Shown: piece after piece, positions 19,712 through 27,398 of the stretch
How the letters are laid out: each line of letters opens with the position of its first letter
How positions within the stretch are numbered: position 1 is the first letter of the stretch
Origin: Fen-1135 sp963705275
GTDB taxonomy: Bacteria > Desulfobacterota > Syntrophia > Syntrophales > UBA2185
NCBI GenBank assembly: GCA_963705275.1
Contig: OY970063.1
Span: 2,108,001-2,172,000, forward strand
Direction: 5' to 3'
DNA: 64,000 nt
Position numbers and translations under genes: made by a program
The notes under the pieces: generated by a model
What the model was told of the DNA's origin: nothing
Databases searched by the model: none
The model's input: only the letters and a program-made list of their open reading frames with translations

Positions 19712-20179
19712 TTAGTGTTCATCTTTCTTTACATTGAGAAGATCCTTCAGTCCCTCCAGAAAATCACTGACGTCACGAAACTCCCTGTATACCGATGCGA
19801 ACCGAACGTAGGCAACGTCGTCCAGAGTCTGAAGTTCTTTCATGACCTGTTCACCAATGACTGACGAGGGGATCTCTTTGTCCTGATACTCCTGGCAGTG
19901 CCTCTCGATTCTATCCACGATGCTTTCAATTGCATCAGTGCTTATGGGGCGTTTTTCACAGGCCCTCTTGATACCGGAGCGTATTTTCGTTCTATCGAAT
20001 GGCTCTCTGCGCCCATCCTTTTTCACCACCATCGGAAGGACTTCTTCAACGAATTCGTAGGTCGTAAAACGCTTTCCGCAGGCGAGGCATTCCCGTCTTC
20101 TCCTTATGGCATCTCCATCTTTGCTGATCCGGGAGTCAATGACCTTGTTTTCTGCATTTGCGCAAAAAGGACACTTCAT
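19712..20179 (-). CDS. nrdR: Transcriptional repressor NrdR
   Basis: A 155-residue repressor that senses ATP/dATP and controls ribonucleotide reductase genes. The N-terminal zinc ribbon is CPFC...CLAC (residues 3-34) with the conserved RRRREC and FTTYE. An ATP-cone domain follows (VKKDGRREPFDRTKI near 52). The start overlaps the stop of the dCMP deaminase gene (ATGA), so the two are translationally coupled. Both act in deoxynucleotide supply. Confidence 0.97.
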   Translation of the reverse strand: MKCPFCANAENKVIDSRISKDGDAIRRRRECLACGKRFTTYEFVEEVLPMVVKKDGRREPFDRTKIRSGIKRACEKRPISTDAIESIVDRIERHCQEYQDKEIPSSVIGEQVMKELQTLDDVAYVRFASVYREFRDVSDFLEGLKDLLNVKKDEH

Positions 20180-20661
20180 AACTGAGACACCGTGACACCG
20201 GCTTCCTTCAATATATCTGTCGCCAGTTTATCCCTGTAGTCTGCCTTTACAACCACCCTTACTACACCTGCGTTGATAATCATCTTGGCGCATATTATAC
20301 ACGGATGATTAGTGCAGTAAAGTGAGGAACTGTTTACGCTTACTCCGTGGAGTGCAGCCTGAATGATGGCATTCTGCTCTGCGTGAAGTCCGCGGCAGAG
20401 CTCATGGCGCTCACCGGAAGGAACACCTAGTTGTTCGCGCAAACAGCCTACATCCAGGCAGTGGTGAAGGCCCGAGGGAGCTCCATTGTAACCCGTGGCA
20501 AGCAACCTGCGATCCTTGACAATAACGGCGCCAACGCTCCGTCTCAAGCATGTGGAGCGTCTCGAGACGAGATCGGCGATATCCATGAAATATTCATCCC
20601 ATTCCGGCCTGGGCTTTTTCCGTCGGGGGACTTCCGGCTTTGAACGTCCGGTCTTAGCCAT
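20176..20661 (-). CDS. dCMP deaminase (ComEB family)
   Basis: A 161-residue zinc enzyme that deaminates dCMP to dUMP for thymidylate synthesis. The catalytic HAE is in LHAEQNAII near residue 93 and the zinc Cys pair is in CTNHPCIICAKM near 114. GAVIVKDRRLLATGYNG and the family's extra Cys near the start (RSTCLRRSVGA) are present. The N-terminal about 20 residues are basic and variable. It lies between rpiB and nrdR. Confidence 0.93.
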   Translation of the reverse strand: MAKTGRSKPEVPRRKKPRPEWDEYFMDIADLVSRRSTCLRRSVGAVIVKDRRLLATGYNGAPSGLHHCLDVGCLREQLGVPSGERHELCRGLHAEQNAIIQAALHGVSVNSSSLYCTNHPCIICAKMIINAGVVRVVVKADYRDKLATDILKEAGVTVSQL

Positions 20662-20715
20662 TTTCTGTTACCTGTCAGCCTCTCCGCTCTACTTAACTTA
20701 TATAATCACTAATTC

Positions 20716-21168
20716 TTACTTGTAAAGTTGCTTTCCCAGATCCCCGATTTTGTCCAGCCTTCTCTGATGGCGGCCGCCCTCAAATTTGGTGTTCAACCAC
20801 AAGCGAGCGATTGATTTTGCTGCTTCCTCATCTGTCCGCCTGCCGGCAAGGACGAGGATATTTGCGTCATTGTGCAGCCTGCTCATGCGGGCCGTCTCTT
20901 CGTCTAGGCATAGAGCCGCCCTCACGCCCGGGAATCTATTTGCGACAATGCTCATGCCGACACCCGAACCGCATACGAGGATGCCCCGGTCAAACTCTCC
21001 GGCGGATACCCTTTGGGCAACTATGGCGCCAAAATCCGGATAATCCACATTGGCCGGGCTGTCAGTGCCGGCGTCCGTTACGGTATATCCCAATTCAGCA
21101 ACGTACCTCTTGACAGTTTCCTTTAAGGGGAACCCCGCGTGGTCGCTGCCCATAATTATCTGGGCCAT
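20716..21168 (-). CDS. rpiB: Ribose-5-phosphate isomerase B
   Basis: A 150-residue enzyme interconverting ribose 5-phosphate and ribulose 5-phosphate. GSDHAGFPLKETVK near residue 8 and the active-site Cys in CGSGVGMSIVANR near 66 are intact. The arginine that binds phosphate (GVRAALC) is present. It starts 4 nt after the fabF stop, so it belongs to the same transcript. Confidence 0.95.
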   Translation of the reverse strand: MAQIIMGSDHAGFPLKETVKRYVAELGYTVTDAGTDSPANVDYPDFGAIVAQRVSAGEFDRGILVCGSGVGMSIVANRFPGVRAALCLDEETARMSRLHNDANILVLAGRRTDEEAAKSIARLWLNTKFEGGRHQRRLDKIGDLGKQLYK

Positions 21169-21172
21169 TTTA

Positions 21173-22441
21173 TCAAAGTTTTTCTGCTTTCCTGAATATC
21201 AGGACAGCGTTGACTCCGCCAAAACCGAATGTGTTCGACATGGCCGTATCGATATTCTTCTTCCGCGCCTTGTGGGGAACATAATCGAGATCACAATCGT
21301 GGTCAGGGTTATCGAGATTGATTGTCGGTGGAATAATGCCTTTGTAAATAGACATCGCCGATATAATAGCCTCCACGGCGCCTGCAGCCCCCAGGAGATG
21401 ACCGGTCATGGATTTTGTAGAGCTGACAGCGAGATTTAAGGCGTGTTTGCCGAAGACCTTTTTGATGGCCTGCGTTTCATAGAGGTCATTCGGAGGTGTC
21501 GATGTGCCATGGGCATTTATGTAGTCGATTTCGGCTGGTTTCAGGCGGGCGTCTTTCAGGGCGGCTGACATGCATCTGGCCGCTCCTTCATGTCCCGGAG
21601 GAGGTGTCGCCATGTGATAGGCATCGCTCGTCGATCCGTAGCCTACCACCTCCGCATATATCCTGGCGCCTCTCCTGACGGCTGAGGTCAGTTCCTCCAG
21701 TATCAAGATACCGGAACCTTCTCCGATCACAAAGCCATCCCTCTCCTTGTCAAAGGGACGGCTCGCCTTCTCGGGCTCGTCATTTCTTACGGATATGGCC
21801 CTCATTGCATTGAAGCCGCCTATACCTAAGGGTGTAATAGCTGCATCAGCGCCTCCGGCGATCATGACATCTGCATAGCCGCCGTTGATTATTCTCATGG
21901 CGTCCCCGACGGCATTTGTGCCGGAAGAGCACGCAGTAGCAGGACAGCTTATGGGACCTTTAAATCCGAATCTGATTGATACATGGCCTGCGGCAAGATT
22001 TGCGAGGACGGCTGGGATCGCAAAGGGAGACACTCTTCTGGGGCCGCCGCTGAGTATTGACCGTTCCGTTTTTTCCATGGTCCCGAGGCCGCCGATTGCT
22101 GACCCGATAATTACTCCCACTCGTTCCGCATTCGTCTCATTAATGCGCAGTTTCGCATCCGACACAGCCATTCCGGCGGCTGCCAGGGCGTAGACAATAA
22201 AGTCATCCATCTTGCGAAGCTCTTTATTGCTCACATAATTCAGGGCATCAAAGTTCTTCAGTTCCCCGGCGATCTGTGTCCTGTGTCCGGTGGCATCGAA
22301 TTTTGTTATTCTCCCGATTCCCGATTGTCCGGCGCAGATTGCCTTCCATGTATCCAGGGCAGAATTGCCAAGAGGTGTGACTGCACCGATTCCGGTTATA
22401 ACGATTCTTCTTTTCAAAGAGGCCTGTTTCCTTCGCGGCAT
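21173..22441 (-). CDS. fabF: 3-oxoacyl-[acyl-carrier-protein] synthase II
   Basis: A 422-residue condensing enzyme that elongates fatty acids using malonyl-ACP. The Cys-His-His triad is complete: Cys in ATACSSGTNAVGD near 170, His in NAHGTSTPPND near 310, and His in KSMTGHLLGAAG near 348. A short basic N-terminal extension (MPRRKQASLKRR) precedes the normal start of the fold. Only 7 nt separate it from acpP. Confidence 0.97.
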   Translation of the reverse strand: MPRRKQASLKRRIVITGIGAVTPLGNSALDTWKAICAGQSGIGRITKFDATGHRTQIAGELKNFDALNYVSNKELRKMDDFIVYALAAAGMAVSDAKLRINETNAERVGVIIGSAIGGLGTMEKTERSILSGGPRRVSPFAIPAVLANLAAGHVSIRFGFKGPISCPATACSSGTNAVGDAMRIINGGYADVMIAGGADAAITPLGIGGFNAMRAISVRNDEPEKASRPFDKERDGFVIGEGSGILILEELTSAVRRGARIYAEVVGYGSTSDAYHMATPPPGHEGAARCMSAALKDARLKPAEIDYINAHGTSTPPNDLYETQAIKKVFGKHALNLAVSSTKSMTGHLLGAAGAVEAIISAMSIYKGIIPPTINLDNPDHDCDLDYVPHKARKKNIDTAMSNTFGFGGVNAVLIFRKAEKL

Positions 22442-22448
22442 GTTAATT

Positions 22449-22685
22449 TTAGGTTACCCCTTTTTTCTTGAGGAATTCGATTACGTCTTTTATCGTGCGG
22501 ATTTTTTCCAGCTCTTCATCGGAGATTTGCAATCCGAAATTCTCTTCCATTTCCATGATCAGCTCAACCAAGTCAAGGGAATCGGCTCCCAGATCATCTA
22601 TAAAGGATGCCTCCGGCACACATTCTTCCTTTGTGACATCCAGGCGCTGAACTATAATCTCTATGACTCTATCTTCGAGTTTCAT
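22449..22685 (-). CDS. acpP: Acyl carrier protein
   Basis: An acidic carrier of growing acyl chains, attached through phosphopantetheine on the Ser of DDLGADSLDLVEL. The ATG at 22685 is chosen over one seven codons upstream because GGAGGAGG lies about 7 nt before it and it gives the usual MKLEDRV-like start and a 78-residue protein. It precedes fabF. The genes that usually stand between rpmF and acpP (plsX, fabH, fabD, fabG) are absent. Confidence 0.96.
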   Translation of the reverse strand: MKLEDRVIEIIVQRLDVTKEECVPEASFIDDLGADSLDLVELIMEMEENFGLQISDEELEKIRTIKDVIEFLKKKGVT

Positions 22686-22742
22686 CAACATTCCTCCTCC
22701 AGGCATAAACTAATTTATAACACCGCTACGAACAAATAAAGA

Positions 22743-22761
22743 CCGCGCCGTTGACGCGGAA
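22743..22761. repeat. Short palindrome related to 3880-3898
   Basis: CCGCG...CGCGG around TTGA, followed by GGAATC, resembles the palindrome at 3880-3898. It occupies the 103-nt gap where plsX-fabH-fabD-fabG would normally lie. This may mark a past deletion or rearrangement, or may simply be a terminator-like element. Confidence 0.4.
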
Positions 22762-22809
22762 TCTCAAAAAAATCCATCTGCTACAGATTCTTTGTTGTCG
22801 TCGCAGCCT

Positions 22810-22995
22810 TTAAGACGTCTTTTCTTGTGGAATTACCTGCCGGCCCTTATACGTTCCGCAATTCGGACAGACGTGATGAGCGAGCTTCGGCTCACCGCAC
22901 TGTGGGCACGCGGAAGCCAGTGACGGCTTAAGAAAATCGTGAGACCTCCTCTTATTTCTCCTTGTTTTCGAATGTCGTTTTACTGGGTTTGGCAT
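22810..22995 (-). CDS. rpmF: Large ribosomal subunit protein bL32
   Basis: A 61-residue basic protein of the 50S subunit. It shows the L32 start PNPVKRHSKTRRNKRRSHD and a complete zinc ribbon (CPQC...CPNC) between residues 30 and 46. It follows the yceD gene by 26 nt, the usual bacterial pairing. Confidence 0.97.
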   Translation of the reverse strand: MPNPVKRHSKTRRNKRRSHDFLKPSLASACPQCGEPKLAHHVCPNCGTYKGRQVIPQEKTS

Positions 22996-23021
22996 TGTTC
23001 TTTTCCTCTATATTATTTAAT

Positions 23022-23558
23022 TTATTTGCTGTCTACTACTCTGAATTTATTTAAAGCTGCCAGCCTTTCGTCAATGTGCTCAGTATGGCAGCCGCAGTTT
23101 TCCGTGTTGAGATTTGTCCCGCAATGTGCACATAGGCCTTTGCATGCATCTGTGCATAGAATCCTGATAGGAATTTGCAGCATGACCTGTTCAAATATGA
23201 GAGTATCAAGATCTATTACATCATCCTCATAATAGCCGTATTCGAGGTCCTCACTACTGAGTTCATCTTCCTGCTTCGCCTTGTTTTTCTCCGGCACAAA
23301 GGTGTATCGAAAGTTAATATTTACAGGCAGATGGGTGGCTTCCAGACACCGGCAGCAATTTGAAGCGACCGTCGTATCCAGGCTCCCATCGATAAATACG
23401 GTCTCGCGGATCATTTTAGCCTGGCAGAAAACATCAATCCCTTGGATGGAGAAATCATTTTTTTCCTTCTCGGGGAGGAGATTCCGAAACCAATCGCCAT
23501 CCTTATGCAGCGATATTTTTAATCCCTCATCAGGGATGTTATTGATAATTACTTTCAC
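23022..23558 (-). CDS. YceD/DUF177 family protein
   Basis: A 178-residue protein of the YceD (DUF177) family, nearly always encoded before rpmF and linked to 23S rRNA or ribosome accumulation. It has the conserved CxxC near 91 (CCRCLE) and the C-terminal DLGxLxxEQ-like segment (IDLDTLIFEQVMLQIP), followed by the Cys-rich end CKGLCAHCGTNLN...CGC. Context and these motifs support the call. Biochemical function is not established. Confidence 0.9.
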   Translation of the reverse strand: MKVIINNIPDEGLKISLHKDGDWFRNLLPEKEKNDFSIQGIDVFCQAKMIRETVFIDGSLDTTVASNCCRCLEATHLPVNINFRYTFVPEKNKAKQEDELSSEDLEYGYYEDDVIDLDTLIFEQVMLQIPIRILCTDACKGLCAHCGTNLNTENCGCHTEHIDERLAALNKFRVVDSK

Positions 23559-23759
23559 TGTACTTCTTTAATTATATGCGTCGGATTCTATTCTTAAATT
23601 GTATCCCAGGCATGCTATGAGCTGTTGCTGTAAGGTGCGAAGTAGATTATAAAATAGCCTGATTGTCAAGTATAATTTTACCCTTCTAAATCCGGCTTGA
23701 CAAGCTAAAGTTGCAGCCCTATAAGAGGGTCATCAAAGCAGTGGATACGGTAAGATAAG

Positions 23760-25169
23760 ATGACTGAAAAGGAAAATGTCAGGACTCGCTTTGCGCCATC
23801 TCCGACAGGCTTCTTGCATGTCGGCGGCGCAAGAACAGCTCTTTTTTCTTGGCTTTACGCGAGGCACGAGGGTGGAAAATTTATTCTCCGGATTGAAGAT
23901 ACCGATCAGGTTCGATCTACGGAGGAATCAACAAAGGCGATTCTTGACGCCCTGACATGGCTGGGGCTCCACTGGGATGAAGGGCCGTTCTTTCAGGCGC
24001 AACGTGTAGACATACATAGGGAAATGGTGAAAAAGCTCCTCAATGAAGGCAAGGCCTATTGCTGCATATGTACTTCGGAGGAGCTGGAAGATAAGAGGAA
24101 GAAGGCCCTCGCCCAAGGCAGGAAGCCAAAGTATGACGGCACGTGCCGGGATAAGAACCTTTCCAGGTCGGCCTATGCCGTGGTGCGATTCCGGTGCCCT
24201 GACACGGGAGTGACCGTCGTAAACGATCTGATTAAGGGGCTTATAACGTTCAATAACGAGGAACTCGATGACCTGGTCATAGAAAGAAGCGACGGCTACC
24301 CCACATACAACTTTGCTGTCGTCGTGGACGATGCCCAGATGGAAATAACCCACGTGATCAGGGGAGATGACCATCTGAATAATACACCGAGACAAATCCT
24401 TCTCTATGAGGCGCTTGGATATAAGGTTCCACAATTTGCGCATGTTTCCATGATCATGGGCTCGGATAAGGCGCGGCTGAGCAAACGCCACGGGGCGACA
24501 TCGGTCATGGCCTACAAGGAAATGGGGTATCTGCCCGAGGCCGTGGTCAATTATCTCGTCAGGCTCGGCTGGTCTTACGGGGACCAGGAGATATTTTCTT
24601 TGAATGAATTAATCCGTACCTTTACTCTTGAATCCGTCGGAAAATCCGCCGCTGTATTTAACCCGGAAAAACTCCGCTGGCTGAACCAGCACTACATCAA
24701 GGAATGTGACTCTAAAAGACTCGTGGAAGAGACGACACCATTCTGGCAGAAACTGGATGTTGATACTTCAGACCGCGATCTTCTGAAACGTGTCGCTGAT
24801 GACCTAAAAACGAGATCAAAGACCCTCGCAGAGCTTGCCGATGCAAGCCTCTTTTACTTCACGGATGATATTGTCTATGAGAAGGAGGCAGCAGATAAAT
24901 ATCTCAATAAAGAAATTGTGGGTCATCTGGCTGCCATAGCCGAGGGGCTTGCCGCGCTGCAGGACTTTACGAAGAAGGGCATGGAAAATTTCCTGCGTGC
25001 CATCGCCGGAGAAAGGGGCGTAAGTCTCAAAGTGATCGCCCAGCCCCTCCGCGTCGCACTGACGGGAAAAACCGTAAGCCCCGGCGTTGATGAGATTATG
25101 GTAACGTTGGGAAAAGAGAAGGTCATAAAGAGGATCAACAAGGCCCTTGCCTGCATAAAAGCTAGATGA
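23760..25169 (+). CDS. gltX: Glutamyl-tRNA synthetase
   Basis: A 469-residue class I synthetase charging tRNA-Glu. The HIGH motif appears as FLHVGGARTALFSW near residue 19, and KMSKS as ARLSKRHGA near 240. A zinc-binding-type Cys set (CCICTSEE...CRDK) is present near 101-128. The C-terminal anticodon-binding domain is complete. It starts a plus-strand unit divergent from yceD. Its own substrate, tRNA-Glu(CTC), is encoded 167 nt downstream. Confidence 0.97.
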   Translation: MTEKENVRTRFAPSPTGFLHVGGARTALFSWLYARHEGGKFILRIEDTDQVRSTEESTKAILDALTWLGLHWDEGPFFQAQRVDIHREMVKKLLNEGKAYCCICTSEELEDKRKKALAQGRKPKYDGTCRDKNLSRSAYAVVRFRCPDTGVTVVNDLIKGLITFNNEELDDLVIERSDGYPTYNFAVVVDDAQMEITHVIRGDDHLNNTPRQILLYEALGYKVPQFAHVSMIMGSDKARLSKRHGATSVMAYKEMGYLPEAVVNYLVRLGWSYGDQEIFSLNELIRTFTLESVGKSAAVFNPEKLRWLNQHYIKECDSKRLVEETTPFWQKLDVDTSDRDLLKRVADDLKTRSKTLAELADASLFYFTDDIVYEKEAADKYLNKEIVGHLAAIAEGLAALQDFTKKGMENFLRAIAGERGVSLKVIAQPLRVALTGKTVSPGVDEIMVTLGKEKVIKRINKALACIKAR

Positions 25170-25188
25170 GAACCGTCATTCTTTACCG

Positions 25189-25256
25189 CCCCCTTTCATA
25201 AAGGGGGCCACGGGGGATTTTGAAGCCGTAGTGCAGACCTTCAGGTCTGCTTAATT
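25189..25256 (+). terminator. Two consecutive hairpins after gltX
   Basis: CCCCCTTT-cat-AAAGGGGG (25189-25207) and GCAGACC-ttca-GGTCTGC (25233-25250) follow the gltX stop. Neither has a long T-run, but the second is followed by TTAATTCCCTTTT. The first resembles a dispersed repeat seen in many genomes. They probably separate gltX from the tRNA gene. Confidence 0.5.
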
Positions 25257-25336
25257 CCCTTTTCGCTCCAATTCTTTCCCTTGACTTTTCGAGACTGATT
25301 GACTAAAAATTCAGCCTTCTCTCCAGGAAATCACAT

Positions 25337-25411
25337 GGTCCCATCGTCTAGCGGTTAGGACGCTGGCCTCTCACGCCGGAAACTCGGGTTCGATTCCCGG
25401 TGGGACCACCA
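25337..25411 (+). tRNA. tRNA-Glu (anticodon CTC)
   Basis: A 75-nt cloverleaf including encoded CCA. The acceptor GGTCCCA (25337-25343) pairs with TGGGACC (25401-25407), followed by discriminator A and CCA. The anticodon stem CTGGC/GCCGG closes a CTCTCAC loop with anticodon CTC (GAG codons). The T arm CGGGTTCGATTCCCG is canonical. A 42-nt near copy of its 3' half lies at 27264-27305. Confidence 0.95.
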
Positions 25412-25455
25412 AAAAACAATTAGGTAGCATTCAATCGAAAGTCGTTAAGCGCTGT

Positions 25456-26010
25456 ATGAAAAAGCTCGGCCAGTCATTTTTTCATCAAGACGCGATCAAG
25501 CTTGCACGCGCTTTGATCGGAACAATTCTTGTGCATCGTGTGCGGGGCAAGGAGTACCGGGCGCGCATCGTGGAAACCGAAGCATATCTCGGCCCGCATG
25601 ACCTTGCTTCCCACTCCTCCAAAGGCAGAACAAAACGGACCGAGGTCATGTTCGGCCCTGCCGGGCATGCATACGTCTACCTCATCTACGGGATGCACGA
25701 CATGTTCAATATTGTCGCAGGTAAAACAGGCAAAGCACAGGCCGTGCTCATCCGCGCGGCCGAACCTCTCGATGATTGGCAAGCTGATCTTTCCGGTCCG
25801 GGCAAACTCACGCGCGCTCTCAAAATCACCCGATCTTACCATGGCATGGATCTATGCGGCGACAGGTTGTATCTCCTCTCCGGTTCCCGAATACGACCGC
25901 GGATAAAAAGAAGTAAACGTATCGGCGTTGAGTACGCAAAAGAATGGAAAGATACGCTGTTACGCTTTTATAATGCGGATAGTCCAGCAGTGAGTGGCAA
26001 TGTAAGGTGA
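25456..26010 (+). CDS. 3-methyladenine DNA glycosylase (AAG/MPG family)
   Basis: A 184-residue base-excision repair enzyme that removes alkylated purines. The family core is intact: ARALIGTILVHRV near 15, the catalytic Glu in RIVETEAYLGPHDLASHSS near 38-45, TEVMFGPAGHAYVYLIYG near 62-79, and LSGPGKLTRAL near 113. Length is normal. It lies just downstream of tRNA-Glu, inside the segment closed by the duplicated tRNA end, which suggests it may have been acquired with that segment. Confidence 0.93.
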   Translation: MKKLGQSFFHQDAIKLARALIGTILVHRVRGKEYRARIVETEAYLGPHDLASHSSKGRTKRTEVMFGPAGHAYVYLIYGMHDMFNIVAGKTGKAQAVLIRAAEPLDDWQADLSGPGKLTRALKITRSYHGMDLCGDRLYLLSGSRIRPRIKRSKRIGVEYAKEWKDTLLRFYNADSPAVSGNVR

Positions 26011-26105
26011 CGGGCAACTTAGGAGTACCGTGTCTCCCAGTCAAAGCGTTCTCTTCCTGGAAGAAAATAAGGATATATTTTTTTATGACTGGGTAAGCTA
26101 AAGTC

Positions 26106-26918
26106 TTACAACTTGCATCCCGATCTGCCTGCTCGCCTTCTCACGATATCGGTGAGCTCCTTGCCTGCCGCGGGTGACAACCCAAATCCCGGCAGCTCCT
26201 CCTGCAAATCAGCAAGGGTGCCGTAACCATCAAGATATCCGTTGATGCGGGCCGCGGCCGTGGAATTCACAATGTCCTGATTCGCCGGATACATGATATG
26301 GAGCTCCCTGAAGAGGTCGCCATCCGACCGGAGGCGGTGCTTTTGATGATAGTCTTCGGCCAGGTAAAACTCTTTGGCGGGAATGAGCGCCGTAAGGATT
26401 TTGCCTTTGTGCCTGGCTGCCTCACGTTTCATCGACTCGCCGGCCAATCTTTTTTGTTCATCGTTGTGATAAAATATGATGGACATGTATTGTCTTGAAC
26501 CCGAGGGCATGGTCGCGTCATGACTGTCCCAGAAGACATCAAGCAGCTTTTCATATGACATTATAGCAGGGTCATAATCCATCTGTATGGTCTCTGAGTG
26601 ATCTCCCAGGTCGTGATATTTGGGATTCTTTTTCGTTCCTCCTGCGTATCCGACGCGAGTCCGAACTACACCTTTGATACTCCCGAACCGGGAGTCAGGC
26701 CCCCAGAATCAGCCCAATGCAAACGTCGCTGTCTCAGTTCTCCCCGGTGCCGCGAGGTCAATAGGCGGTTTCATGGTTTTGGGTATTGAAGCCGTTTCTG
26801 CCATCTTTATCTCCTTCTCACCTTTTGCTGTATTCTTCTCCTGTTGCTGAATCATGCCGGAATTCTGGCAACCCAGCACCAGGAACAGCATCATAAAGGC
26901 CGCTGTGAATGCTCTCAT
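26106..26918 (-). CDS. msrA: Selenocysteine-containing methionine sulfoxide reductase A, predicted lipoprotein
   Basis: MsrA reduces methionine-S-sulfoxide in proteins. Two in-frame open segments, 26918-26712 (69 codons) and 26708-26106 (200 codons), are split only by TGA at 26709-26711. That TGA falls exactly where MsrA has its catalytic Cys: TFALG-U-FWGPDSRF, normally GCFWG. Reading it as Sec70 gives a complete 270-residue MsrA with RVGYAGG, HSETIQMDYDP and YHQKHRL. A resolving Cys sits at residue 268 (SGCKL). A hairpin with a GG-loop follows the TGA at 26679-26695. The N-terminus is a lipoprotein signal with lipobox VLGC (Cys17) behind GGGAGGA. A second start, Met39 at 26804, follows AAGGAG and would give a cytosolic form. 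It sits between tRNA-Glu and its duplicated 3' end. Confidence 0.9.
26679..26711 (-). promoter_or_regulatory. Sec codon and SECIS hairpin of msrA
   Basis: On the minus strand the TGA (26711-26709) is followed after 13 nt by ACTCCC-GGTTC-GGGAGT (26695-26679), a perfect 6-bp stem with a 5-nt loop beginning GG. Bacterial SECIS elements are such coding-region hairpins with a GG/GU apical loop about 16-37 nt from UGA; here the loop begins about 20 nt after it. The element lies within the msrA coding frame. Confidence 0.75.
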
Positions 26919-27023
26919 GTTTCCTCCCGCGAAAGATCAACCATCTGTAATCTAACCACTAATCAACAAATGGCAAGTCACTTGGCGATAGGTCGCCGAT
27001 GCAGACGATAAAGATTGAAGTTC

Positions 27024-27210
27024 TCGGATTAAAGGGTGAAGAAAGAATGTCGTTGGATTTGACAGTCAGACTGTGGCTGGGATTGACGACTTGCATCGGC
27101 TTTTAACGGAGGAGAAGGTTAGCAAGCAGACGGCGCTGACCCTCGTGCTGGGAACCGAAAAGCTGTTACTTGACATTGTTCCCGGGGAGTCGAAACGAAG
27201 AGACGATTAG
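27024..27210 (+). pseudogene. Remnant of an HtrA/DegP-type PDZ domain
   Basis: From 27046 to the TAG at 27208-27210 the frame reads like the end of a PDZ domain of a trypsin-like periplasmic protease: VVGFDSQTVAGIDDLHRLL, then TALTLVLGTEKLLLDIVPGES. A short GLKGE piece in another frame at 27026 matches the preceding AGLKEGD motif of PDZ domains. The protease domain is absent. It is a decayed fragment inside the tRNA-bounded segment. Confidence 0.65.
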
Positions 27211-27263
27211 CTTCCTTTACCCCTTCCCACTTCCCTACCCACCCACACGCATGTCAATATCCT

Positions 27264-27305
27264 TCACGCCCGAAACTCGGGTTCAAGTCCCGGTGGGACC
27301 ACCAA
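27264..27305 (+). repeat. Duplicated 3' end of tRNA-Glu (attachment-site-like)
   Basis: 42 nt identical at 39 positions to 25371-25412 of tRNA-Glu, covering half of the anticodon arm, the T arm, the acceptor strand and CCA plus the next A. Differences are at offsets 8, 22 and 24; the T loop remains a plausible functional one. No 5' half is present. This is the usual footprint of an element that integrated into the tRNA 3' end. The enclosed 1.85 kb has no recognisable integrase now. A decayed second tRNA gene is the alternative. Confidence 0.7.
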
Positions 27306-27398
27306 TAACATTGGGGAGTCAGGAATTATCCTGACCCCCTTTTTTACGCGCGGTACTTTCAGTGGCGCTATTGTGCTCTGATCAATTTGCAGCCTCAT

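Noticed and set aside
26106..26582. MsrA truncated at its N-terminus
   Set aside because: The missing part is present in frame upstream through a TGA at the catalytic position; Sec readthrough explains it better.
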